Assembly: GCA_021810145.1 (NCBI GenBank)
Contig: JAJZJL010000037.1
Coordinates: 1-37,353 of the forward strand
From: Planctomycetota bacterium
GTDB lineage: Bacteria; Planctomycetota; Phycisphaerae; WQYP01
Direction: 5' to 3'
Length of the DNA: 37,353 bases
Shown: piece by piece, positions 1 to 7,132 of the stretch
Layout: each line of letters starts with the position of its first letter
Numbering within the stretch: position 1 is the stretch's first letter
Made by a program: the position numbers and the translations under genes
The notes under the pieces: generated by a model
Told to the model about the DNA's origin: nothing
The model's input: only the letters and a program-made list of their open reading frames with translations
The model's database searches: none

Positions 1-44
1 GTGATATTGGTGTTGGTGCCTTAAGTATCAGAATTGCTTAGCGA

Positions 45-125
45 GATATCCGCGCTATCCGGTGCATCCGCGGTCTTTTGTGCGATCGAGTGAACCGCGG
101 ATAGCGCGGATGACGCGGATACGGG
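45..125. repeat. Inverted pair of CGCGGAT-type repeats
   Basis: The left arm (45-75, GATATCCGCGCTATCC then a CCGCGGT end) is the approximate reverse complement of the right arm (95-125, CCGCGGATAGCGCGGAT then GACGCGGAT). A spacer of about 20 bases separates them, so the whole could fold as one long hairpin. The same word family recurs in direct orientation at 281-311. Confidence 0.55.
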
Positions 126-280
126 GGCGGTTTTCGAAGGTGCTATGGTTCACGCGCTTTATCCGTTTGATTCGTGGAATCGGTGGTGATTTAAATTAAC
201 TGCTCGGGGGTGACTATCAGACCGCATAGACTCGATCCAAAGCCGGTGCTCGAGCTTACTTGAAAACCTTATTGGATGGA

Positions 281-311
281 CCACGGATTTCACGGATGGC
301 ACGGATACGGG
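281..311 (+). repeat. Degenerate copy of the CACGGAT-type repeat
   Basis: The sequence reads as three stepped units ending in CACGGATACGGG and matches 95-125 in layout (CCGCGGAT, GCGCGGAT, GACGCGGATACGGG) with C/A and G/A changes. It is a dispersed low-complexity repeat, not coding. Confidence 0.5.
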
Positions 312-622
312 AGGAAACAATGGCCAGTGAACATCGGCGCGCCGGAGCGCAATGACTTCCGCTGCGCGGGACAGGTACTGTATATACTGGTCAATACTGA
401 ATCTATTGGCCAATACTACACATACTGATTAGTCGCTGTAATGATACCGCCGTGGTGAAGAACGTTTTAATTCACATAGGGACGGAAAGAGATTACCAAC
501 CGCAAAGAAGCGAAAGGACGCAAAGAATTATTCGGGTAAATATTTGTCCTTGTGGCTTTGGGTCCTCGTGCTGAAAAGTCCTATTCCAAATACCAAACGC
601 TAAATACTAAATGCCAAATGTT

Positions 623-735
623 GAGGCACGGATGCCGAAACCCCGATGGTGATTGGATCACCTGATCGGGGAGGCACGGATGCCGGAACCTCCCGGCGCG
701 CCGGGACGGGCTTGGTGATTGGATCACCCGATCGG
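623..735. repeat. Two degenerate hairpin-bearing repeat units
   Basis: GAGGCACGGATGCCG occurs at 623 and again at 671, and TGGTGATTGGATCACC occurs at 647 and 713. In the first unit CCCCGAT-GGTGAT (641-653) pairs with ATCACC (657-662) and ATCGGGG (665-671), with a 3-nt loop and a 2-nt bulge. The hairpins lie just downstream of the minus-strand GH13 gene, so one may end its transcript. No strong U-tract is present. Confidence 0.45.
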
Positions 736-890
736 GACTAACTTCTCACTCCCCACTCCTAACTCCCCACCCACGCCCTGACCATGCTGCGTTTGCCGCG
801 ACAGCCCATGATGCAAATTGGCAAACGCTGTTACAGGCCCAATGGTGAAGTTCCCGGCAAACAGTTCTTGCGGCGGCCTCGTGGTTAATG

Positions 891-3449
891 TTACCAGGGT
901 GAATCCATCTTTCCACGCGCGTAGCGAGCCAGTACGGCTGTGCTCCATGGTTGGAGGTGTAACGTTAAAAAGTTTCCATCCGCCACATATCCGGATCCGT
1001 GCTTAATTAAAATCGGCCTGCCTTTGCCGGCGGTCAATGGTGGATAATCCAGCCGCATTTGCGCGGTGTTCAAATAATTGAGCAGGTGGTGTCCGCGGTC
1101 GGTTTTGAAAATCGGTATGCGTACCGTATGGCCGGTATCGCTGCGGTTAATGACAATATACACATTCTGTTTTCCCAGGCTGCGATAGAACGCAAAAACA
1201 TTGCGTTTTGGATAGGCCAATAACTGGCCGTAAAAACCTAATTGCAGCGCCTTGAGTTGTCGCCGCATGGCAACAGCCTGCCGATAAAAGAGCAGTACCC
1301 GTTCATGCACGCGCACATCGGGCGTCTCGTATGGTTCCAAATCTTTCCAGACCATCGGCAGGCGGTCGGCGGGATCACTGGCTCCCCACATGCCCACCTC
1401 ATCGCCATACCAGATGCACGGCGCGCCGACGAAGCTCATTTGAAAGGCCACCGTTTGTTCCAGCCGGCGGTAAACTTCTCCGGTCGGCTCATTGGTGTTG
1501 TAATGCGGATTGGTCTGCAGCCGATTATTGGAATTAAAGTTAAGAGTGGGATTCATAAAACGCGATACAAAGCGGTCGGTGTCCTGGCTGTCAATGATAT
1601 TCATCTGATCCAGGTCCACCTGATAGGGATAATAGTTCAACAACTGCATCAAGCGGTTGCCGAAGCGTCGCGGGCCGATACCAGGCAGGGCAGGGCCGCG
1701 TCGATTGGCGAAATAATTGGTGGCAATGGTGGCAAATGGATAATTCATCACCGCATCAAACTGATTGCCCTTGTTGAGCCACGCCTGCGCCGGCGGCCAG
1801 ACTTCCCCGATGATGACGGCCTTGGGATTTATTTTCTTCACAAGTTTTCGCCAGGCAATCCAGAATACGTGTGGAACGTCCGGAGCGGTATCCAGTCGAA
1901 TGCCATCAACGCCATTGGCCGGATTACCGTTGGGAGCCAGCCACCGTCTGGTTGCCGCAAACATATAATTCCGAACCCCTTTAGCCAGGCCGTAGCGCTT
2001 GCTTAATGCGAACATCGGCATGGAGCCATCGACTCCATCCCACGCCTTATATTTCACCGGCGGTCCCCAACTGATAATCTGAAACCAACTGGCATAGGGA
2101 GATTTGCGGCCATATTTGAGAACATTCTGAAATGGCCCGAAGTTTTTTCCGCAGTGGCCGAAGGGAATATCAATAATAACCTTGAAGCCCTGCCGGTGGG
2201 CGACTTTAATAAAATGTAAAAACAGCTTATCAGATGCGGACCATTGCCAGGTTTTGGGGTTCAATGGATTTTCGCCGTGCAGCTTTTTCAAAGCCCCTTT
2301 CACGCCAAAGCCATCGTCCACATGGATAAAACTTGATGGATCATATTTATGGATACTCGGCGATTCAAACACCGGGGTGAGATACAGACTGTTGACCCCA
2401 AGGCGGCGCAAATACGGCAATTCATCCTGAATGCCTTGAATATCGCCGCCATAAAATCTGTTGTAGACATAACTGTAGAAATTTCCGTGTTCGCCGGCCG
2501 GACGATACGGCTTGGTCCATGGCCAGCGCCAGGGAATGTGCGGCGACGGATCGTTGGCTTTGTTGCCGTTGCGGAATCGCTCCGGAAATATTTCATACCA
2601 GATCGCCCTTTTCGCCCAACCGGGGGTTACCACGCTGGATTGCATCCGTGTGTGGTACGCATGACGTTGCGCATTGGCGGTTGTGGCATACAGATAATCA
2701 TCGGCAAGATATCGCGTGGCTGTGCCATTGGTCAGTGTGAAGTAATAATCAATGATTGGTCTTTTAACATGCAGGATCGTTCCCCAAGTAGCGGCCCCGA
2801 GATGACTTGATTCCAGCCGCAACGGATAAGCATGTACCACGGCATGCGGTTGAATAACATCGACGGATGCCCTGGAAAGTTCTCCCGTCCGGGCGATGAA
2901 TTCAACGCGCAGATAATGGCGCGAAACCACATCCATCTGATTCATATTTTGAGGATTAAATAAAATTGCTCCAGCTCTGATCCGGTTGGGTTCAGCCGCC
3001 GGCATGGTCTGCCATGGTGAGGCAATGTACACCTGCGAATTCACGCCTCCCTGACCATCGCTGATATTCAATGCCGGATTGGCCGCCGGATCGGCCAGCC
3101 AGTGGTTGCCATTGAGCACAAATTTGTAGGCATGGAGTCCCGGCGAAAGCGGGATACGAATTTCCCATATTCCGGCGGCGGTGCGGTGCATTGCAGTGGC
3201 ACTGGGCGACCAGTTGTTAAAATCGCCCGCCAGATTCACCGTTCGCGGCTGCGGACGGTTGACGGGCGGTTTGAACGTGAAAAGATGCTCAATTTTCGCC
3301 GGGATAATTGCCAGTTTTTCCGGTGAAGCCACCGCCCGATCAACCTGAAAGGTAAGGGCCACTGCCGAGATGCCCAATATGGCAATTGCCAGTTCGGGCA
3401 AGGTAATCAGCAGCTTATGCAGGGCTTTCCGTTGATAGCGTAAAATCAT
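891..3449 (-). CDS. Secreted GH13 alpha-glucanase (alpha-amylase/neopullulanase-like) with N-terminal CBM48-like domain
   Basis: This is an 852-residue secreted glycoside hydrolase that should cleave alpha-glucans such as starch, pullulan or maltodextrin outside the cytoplasm. Residues 1-40 form a signal peptide (basic start, long hydrophobic core, AVAS-like cleavage site). A CBM48-like beta-sandwich with the LAGDFNNWSP motif follows at about 62-145, then a linker domain, then the GH13 barrel from about 283 (WYEIFPERF). The nucleophile is Asp520 (GIRLDTA), the acid/base Glu549 (GEVW), and the third carboxylate Asp623 (SQDTDR). Region I reads DIPFGH where most relatives have an Asn before the His. 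I chose the ATG at 3449 because AGGA lies 8 nt upstream; a frame extension to 3500 lacks this support. The LacI-type gene lies 130 bp upstream on the same strand, so the two are probably co-regulated. Exact substrate is not decidable. Confidence 0.9.
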   Translation of the reverse strand: MILRYQRKALHKLLITLPELAIAILGISAVALTFQVDRAVASPEKLAIIPAKIEHLFTFKPPVNRPQPRTVNLAGDFNNWSPSATAMHRTAAGIWEIRIPLSPGLHAYKFVLNGNHWLADPAANPALNISDGQGGVNSQVYIASPWQTMPAAEPNRIRAGAILFNPQNMNQMDVVSRHYLRVEFIARTGELSRASVDVIQPHAVVHAYPLRLESSHLGAATWGTILHVKRPIIDYYFTLTNGTATRYLADDYLYATTANAQRHAYHTRMQSSVVTPGWAKRAIWYEIFPERFRNGNKANDPSPHIPWRWPWTKPYRPAGEHGNFYSYVYNRFYGGDIQGIQDELPYLRRLGVNSLYLTPVFESPSIHKYDPSSFIHVDDGFGVKGALKKLHGENPLNPKTWQWSASDKLFLHFIKVAHRQGFKVIIDIPFGHCGKNFGPFQNVLKYGRKSPYASWFQIISWGPPVKYKAWDGVDGSMPMFALSKRYGLAKGVRNYMFAATRRWLAPNGNPANGVDGIRLDTAPDVPHVFWIAWRKLVKKINPKAVIIGEVWPPAQAWLNKGNQFDAVMNYPFATIATNYFANRRGPALPGIGPRRFGNRLMQLLNYYPYQVDLDQMNIIDSQDTDRFVSRFMNPTLNFNSNNRLQTNPHYNTNEPTGEVYRRLEQTVAFQMSFVGAPCIWYGDEVGMWGASDPADRLPMVWKDLEPYETPDVRVHERVLLFYRQAVAMRRQLKALQLGFYGQLLAYPKRNVFAFYRSLGKQNVYIVINRSDTGHTVRIPIFKTDRGHHLLNYLNTAQMRLDYPPLTAGKGRPILIKHGSGYVADGNFLTLHLQPWSTAVLARYARGKMDSPW

Positions 3450-3498
3450 GCCAAGATTCCTGTTCAAAAACAAATGAGCCACACTTTGCCTGGCCCGC

Positions 3499-3545
3499 AA
3501 CCCGCCGGCAGGGCGAAGCGGGCGTTCGCTGGCGCGCGGCGGGTT
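3499..3545. other. Stem-loop between lacI-type gene and GH13 gene
   Basis: AACCCGCCG (3499-3507) pairs perfectly with CGGCGGGTT (3537-3545). Inside the 29-nt loop a smaller GCGAA/TTCGC stem can form. It could attenuate or stabilise a lacI-GH13 transcript. No run of T follows on the minus strand, so it is not a classic intrinsic terminator. Confidence 0.4.
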
Positions 3546-3579
3546 CAGGTCGTCAGCGGCTTTTCAAAGCCAGTCCTGC

Positions 3580-4713
3580 TCATCGAGTACGTACAATACT
3601 GGTGGACTCGCGCAATACCAGGTGCGTAGGCAGTACATCGCTGATGCGATCCACCTTGCCGCGAATTCGGCTCACCAGCCGCTCGCATGCCGCAACGCCT
3701 AATTCATACAGCGGCAGGTGTACCGTGGTTAAACTCGGATTGGCATATGCCAGGTGCTGAATATCATCAAAGCCAACCACGGAAATATCCTGCGGAACTT
3801 TATGCCCGTGTTCGACAAGATAACGAATCGCGCCAAGGGCCATTTTGTCGTTTCCGCACAACAGCGCCGTAATATCTTTATCGCGGGTGGTCAGCAGGTG
3901 CGCTGCCGCGGCACCGCCTTCATCGGTAAAGCAACCATCCGCCAGCCAGGATTCCTTGGGATTAATGCCCGCGTTGCGCAGTTCGGTGGAATAGACTTCC
4001 AGAACATCCCGGGCGGTTGGGCTTTCAGGCGCGGCATAAATCATGCCGATATTCCGGTGCCCGAGTTGCAGCAGGCAGTTCATAGCCTGTTTCGCTCCCA
4101 GGCGATAATCGCAATGGACGTAATCCAGCATGCCGTCACCAAATCGGTTATCCACGAGTATCATGGGATATTGCCGCAGGTCAGTGAGAAATGTGTGCTT
4201 TTCATTAAACCCCACGCACAATACGCCATCGACAAACCGCCGCTCATAAAGTTCTATATGTTTTCCTTCTTTAATGTATTGCGGTTTGGCCTGCTCGATA
4301 AGCAGCTTATGGCCCAATTTGCCGGCACGATCGGAAATGCCGCTGAGGATCTCGCCAAAATAAGCGTCCGCAAACGCGTGGCGCAGCGGCGGGAGCATGA
4401 CGGCAAGCACCTGTGTAAAGCGGCTTGATAAACTTTGCGCCAGCCGATTGGGCCGATAACCCATGTTATCAATAACCCGTTGGACGCGAATGTGCGTGGC
4501 CCGGCTGATGCGTGGATTTTCATTGAGCACCATGGAAACGGTGGCCACGGATACGCCGGCTTCTTTGGCGACATCACGAATACTGATTCGATCCGTGGGC
4601 TTTTGTTCACCGGGTGCCGCATCAAACTTGACCTCAATGGGTTCGGTCGGTCCCGGCGATCCTGTGGTTACACCGGAGGGTTCAAGCGAATCGTTTGTTA
4701 ATTTTGGAGTCAT
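3580..4713 (-). CDS. LacI-family transcriptional regulator
   Basis: This 377-residue protein is a LacI/GalR-type repressor. A helix-turn-helix lies at about 43-70 (SIRDVAKEAGVSVATVSMVLN), followed by the hinge (YRPNRLAQSL) and a periplasmic-binding-protein-like sugar-sensing domain ending in the usual GFDDI and LVLREST segments. The first 42 residues are an unusual polar, Pro/Thr/Glu-rich extension ahead of the DNA-binding domain; family members normally begin almost at the HTH. GAAGGA 7 nt before the ATG at 4713 supports this start, though a shorter form cannot be excluded. The GH13 gene follows 130 bp downstream on the same strand, which suggests control of alpha-glucan use. A sigma70-like promoter overlapping a LacI-like operator sits directly upstream (4761-4804), implying autoregulation. 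The effector is unknown. Confidence 0.93.
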   Translation of the reverse strand: MTPKLTNDSLEPSGVTTGSPGPTEPIEVKFDAAPGEQKPTDRISIRDVAKEAGVSVATVSMVLNENPRISRATHIRVQRVIDNMGYRPNRLAQSLSSRFTQVLAVMLPPLRHAFADAYFGEILSGISDRAGKLGHKLLIEQAKPQYIKEGKHIELYERRFVDGVLCVGFNEKHTFLTDLRQYPMILVDNRFGDGMLDYVHCDYRLGAKQAMNCLLQLGHRNIGMIYAAPESPTARDVLEVYSTELRNAGINPKESWLADGCFTDEGGAAAAHLLTTRDKDITALLCGNDKMALGAIRYLVEHGHKVPQDISVVGFDDIQHLAYANPSLTTVHLPLYELGVAACERLVSRIRGKVDRISDVLPTHLVLRESTSIVRTR

Positions 4714-4760
4714 ACTGCGTCCTTCACTTCCGTTGCGCCGGTGCCATAAGTGAACAGCAC

Positions 4761-4804
4761 GTTTAACTGTTTAATCAGTTTAACAACATTTCAAATCATG
4801 TCAA
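4761..4804 (-). promoter_or_regulatory. Promoter and LacI-like operator of the lacI-type gene
   Basis: On the minus strand TTGACA (4804-4799) is followed after 16 nt by TAAACT (4782-4777). The -10 lies inside an imperfect inverted repeat, GTTTAACTG-N6-CAGTTTAAC (4761-4784, plus strand), rich in the TTAA words typical of LacI-family sites. Binding there would block RNA polymerase. The assignment to the adjacent regulator is an inference. Confidence 0.6.
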
Positions 4805-4938
4805 GTTAATAATTTCCTTTTAAGGAATATTGCACAGTGCGCGGTGTATAGATGTGCATCTTAGAACTGAGCTTTGCAAAGCAGGTCGGTAAAAGCGTTC
4901 GGTCCACCCGGGAAAAAAGGAAAATGCAGACTTTGTTA

Positions 4939-4967
4939 TTGACATTAATAATCAAGCAAATTATAGT
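4939..4967 (+). promoter_or_regulatory. Strong sigma70-type promoter upstream of the PEP-CTERM gene
   Basis: TTGACA (4939-4944), a 17-nt spacer and TATAGT (4962-4967) give a near-consensus promoter firing rightward. Transcription would start near 4974, about 190 nt before the PEP-CTERM start codon and about 65 nt before an intrinsic terminator. Confidence 0.6.
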
Positions 4968-5036
4968 AGATTTATCGAACGAGGGTTGTCTCAGAAATCC
5001 GGAAGGCCGGTAGAAACTATAATTGTTGTCGGAAGT

Positions 5037-5067
5037 CCTCAATCGCCGCAGGCGGTGAGGCTTTTTT
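5037..5067 (+). terminator. Intrinsic terminator inside the PEP-CTERM leader
   Basis: CCTCA (5037-5041) pairs with TGAGG (5056-5060), CGCC (5044-5047) pairs with GGCG (5051-5054), and TTTTTT follows at 5062-5067. With the promoter at 4939-4967 it would define an RNA of about 95 nt. It could be a small RNA or a 5' leader with conditional termination. Confidence 0.6.
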
Positions 5068-5080
5068 AAGGCCGATAAGG

Positions 5081-5092
5081 TTAACCGGTTAA
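5081..5092. promoter_or_regulatory. LacI-like operator TTAACCGGTTAA
   Basis: This is a perfect 12-bp palindrome with a central CCGG, a form common for LacI/GalR-family operators. It lies 69 bp upstream of the PEP-CTERM ATG and just before a possible -10 (TATATT, 5103-5108). The nearest LacI-type gene is the divergent one at 3580-4713. Confidence 0.5.
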
Positions 5093-5160
5093 ATCTAAAG
5101 GGTATATTTTGAGCGGATGTCTACCGCTCTGGTTGGTTCCTTTTATAGGGAGACTTGGTT

Positions 5161-5967
5161 ATGGGTGTGTTTCAAAATCCTCACGGAAAAAGATCTGGAA
5201 ACTGGAAAATCCTGGCGTTATCGGCAATGGCCGCACTGGCCGTCGCCGGCATCAGCCAAACCACGCACGCCGCGCTGGTCGCATCGGATAATGCGGGGAA
5301 TTCCGTGTATTCCATAGGGCAGACGTTCTCCGGGCTAAACGGCGGCAGCGGCTTCGGGGCTTGGTCCGTAACGAATAATTCTGGTGGCAACTTCGTCAGC
5401 AGCGATAACCGGAGCGGAATTATGCCGTGGTTTGACATTTATAACCCAGGCGGAAACCAAACTACCGCGACTCGTCCGTTTGACAGCGTTCTGTCAAGCG
5501 GAGAAACGCTTTCATTTGATCTGGTGCTCAACAGCCTGCAGAGTAACGCGTCAGCGGGCTTTTTCCTCACCGATTCCTTCGGGGCCGGGCTGTTTACATA
5601 CTACCAGGATGGTAACAGCCCAACTGAAGGGTATGTTGTGGACGCAGGCGGAACGACAGCGGGAATTGGGGTTCCGTATAATTATCAAACGGTTGATCTG
5701 ATGGCGTTCACGCTGACAAGCCCCACAACATATAGCTTCTATGTTAACAACAGCTTGGCCCACACCGGCACAATCTCCAACGCTACTGGTGGTATCGCCC
5801 AGCTAAACTTCTTTGACAATAACGGTGGTTCATCCAGCGACGTGCAATTTACTGATTTGTCGATCACCTCCACACCACTTCCGGCGACCTTTGCGCTTGT
5901 GCTTGCCGGCGGAATCGGTCTGGCAGGGTTAGCCATTCGCCGCCGCGCCAGCGTTGCCAGGCCGTAA
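5161..5967 (+). CDS. PEP-CTERM sorting-domain surface protein
   Basis: This 268-residue exported protein has a signal peptide (basic NWK, hydrophobic ILALSAMAALAVAG, then a THAA-like cleavage site), a body of about 190 residues rich in Gly, Ser, Asn and Thr with an alternating beta-strand pattern, and a C-terminal sorting signal: a TPLPAT motif, a hydrophobic helix (FALVLAGGIGLAGLA) and a basic RRR tail. PEP-CTERM proteins are known to be processed by an exosortase and displayed or released at the surface; no exosortase is in this window. I chose the ATG at 5161 because GGGAG lies 8 nt upstream; a TTG at 5155 is in frame. The body resembles a jelly-roll, lectin-like fold, but no specific binding role can be read. 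A leader with terminator and operator lies upstream. Confidence 0.85.
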   Translation: MGVFQNPHGKRSGNWKILALSAMAALAVAGISQTTHAALVASDNAGNSVYSIGQTFSGLNGGSGFGAWSVTNNSGGNFVSSDNRSGIMPWFDIYNPGGNQTTATRPFDSVLSSGETLSFDLVLNSLQSNASAGFFLTDSFGAGLFTYYQDGNSPTEGYVVDAGGTTAGIGVPYNYQTVDLMAFTLTSPTTYSFYVNNSLAHTGTISNATGGIAQLNFFDNNGGSSSDVQFTDLSITSTPLPATFALVLAGGIGLAGLAIRRRASVARP

Positions 5968-5994
5968 ATGCCGCGGCCTTGGTAGTGAATAAAA

Positions 5995-6148
5995 CCCCCG
6001 TAAGCCGGCCACCCTGGTGGCCGTTTGGCGGCAGTTGAGGCTCCCCCATGAGGAGATTTACCTAACTAGGGGAGTTGACCCGCCAGCGGCGTTCGGCGGC
6101 GAACCGTGCGATCGAGCAGCGGCCACCAGGGTGGCCGGCTTACGGGGG
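5995..6148. repeat. MITE-like repeat, left copy (29-bp perfect terminal inverted repeats)
   Basis: The unit is 154 bp. Its left end (5995-6023, starting CCCCCGTAAGCCGGCC) is the exact reverse complement of its right end (6120-6148), and each arm contains the smaller palindrome GGCCACC-CT-GGTGGCC. A second copy lies at 6958-7126 in the same orientation, on the other side of the RAYT gene. It begins 27 bp after the PEP-CTERM stop. Confidence 0.85.
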
Positions 6149-6214
6149 GGCGGCTGATGATGGTGGGCCTTACGCGGCGCATTTGGTGGCGGAGCGGCAT
6201 TGCGTTGCGCGGCC

Positions 6215-6802
6215 TTAATCGGCCCATGCGCGGAGAAAGTTCCAATTCTGTGCCGGCAGGCCTGCTTTGATCGGGTTATCGCGGACATATTGTACGCACC
6301 GCGGTAGATCCGCGGCAGACAAAAACACGTGGCGGAAACGATCCGCCCAGACCCGTTGCCCATCTCTGCCCTGCAGCGCTGCGTACGGATTCAGTCCACG
6401 GCGGTTTATTTCCTTTGTTCCAAAACTCTTCAAATGTGCAACGATTTTTGCCGCCAGATCCGGAGGGTGTCCCGCTACAATATGTACATGGTCCGGCATA
6501 ATCGCACATGCGTACAAGTTGTAGTTGCCGATGCGAACTGCGGCGGCGAATCCGACGCCAATTGCATTAATGTGCGCGTCGGTAAAGCGCATCGCCGGCT
6601 TTCGCAGGGCGACTTTACCAGCCATGCGTAATTGCCGATCATGATTCTGATGAGCCAGCGATCGGCTGGCGTGGACCAGCGTCGCCTCGCCACCGGCTTC
6701 CCAGATGGCGTGTGAGCCGACAAATGTTGAGCCTGATCCGCGCGGGTCATTGGGGAGCCAGAATCCGTAAGCTCCCCAAATACAATGCGTCGCAATGGCC
6801 AT
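6215..6802 (-). CDS. REP-associated tyrosine transposase (RAYT, Y1/HUH family)
   Basis: This 195-residue protein belongs to the Y1_Tnp/RAYT branch of single-strand HUH transposases. The metal-binding HUH motif is HVH in MPDHVHIV, and the catalytic Tyr is in CVQYVRDNPIKAGL, both at the expected spacing for the family. It opens with THCIWGAYGFWLPNDPRGS, a segment common in these proteins. The family acts on hairpin-forming REP sequences, cutting and joining single strands. I chose the ATG at 6802 because GGGAG lies 8 nt upstream; the frame remains open upstream to 7012 but that part runs into the flanking repeat. The flanking palindromic repeats (5995-6148, 6958-7126) are its likely substrates. 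The gene appears intact. Confidence 0.88.
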   Translation of the reverse strand: MAIATHCIWGAYGFWLPNDPRGSGSTFVGSHAIWEAGGEATLVHASRSLAHQNHDRQLRMAGKVALRKPAMRFTDAHINAIGVGFAAAVRIGNYNLYACAIMPDHVHIVAGHPPDLAAKIVAHLKSFGTKEINRRGLNPYAALQGRDGQRVWADRFRHVFLSAADLPRCVQYVRDNPIKAGLPAQNWNFLRAWAD

Positions 6803-6957
6803 GAAAATATCTCCCTGCTTTGTTTCCAAATTCGCTCCGGTACTTCCGGGGCGGCCGGAAGGGAATATAAAGCAACTGCATAGTGTGTGCCAACGATGAT
6901 CGCGATATTGATCAGTACGGTCGGCAGTAATTGCATGTGAGCTGGGGAAAAATTCCC

Positions 6958-7126
6958 CCCCCGTAAGCCGGCCACCCTGGTGGCCGTTTGGCGGCAGTTG
7001 AGGCTCCCCCATGGTGAGATTTACATAACTGGGGGAGTTGATCCGCCCGCCGCGTTCGGCGGCGAACCGTGCGATCGACCAGCGGCCACCAGGGTGGCCG
7101 GCTTACGGGTGGCCGGCTTACGGGGG
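6958..7126. repeat. MITE-like repeat, right copy
   Basis: This copy matches 5995-6148 closely, in the same orientation, with the same inverted ends. Its right end carries an extra duplication of GTGGCCGGCTTACGGG, making it 169 bp. It stops 6 bp before the stop codon of the GH28-like gene at 7133. Confidence 0.85.
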
Positions 7127-7132
7127 ACCGGG

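Larger units (their letters stand above)
1..890. other. Repeat-rich intergenic region with no supported gene
   Basis: No reading frame here looks like a protein; the short open frames run through repeats. The region is a patchwork of low-complexity dispersed repeats: CGCGGAT/CACGGAT-type units (45-125, 281-311), a stretch of the 'cgcaaagaagcgaaaggacgcaaag' kind around 500-530, an AAATACCAAACGC-type stretch at 586-620, and two hairpin-bearing units at 623-735. The GH13 gene ends at 891 on the minus strand and transcribes into this region. Confidence 0.6.
5995..7126. mobile_element. RAYT plus flanking palindromic repeats (REPtron-like unit)
   Basis: Two direct copies of a palindromic MITE-like repeat bracket a single Y1-type transposase gene. 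This matches the known arrangement of REP-associated tyrosine transposases with the REP elements they mobilise. The unit lies between the 3' ends of two convergent genes, a typical REP location. Whether the whole 1132-bp block moves as one is not shown. Confidence 0.65.

Noticed and set aside
159-413. Open frame of 84 codons on the minus strand
   Set aside because: It runs through the CACGGAT repeat and has no family-like sequence or ribosome site.
6803-7012. Longer N-terminus for the RAYT gene
   Set aside because: The extension runs into the flanking repeat, and the ATG at 6802 has a good ribosome site.
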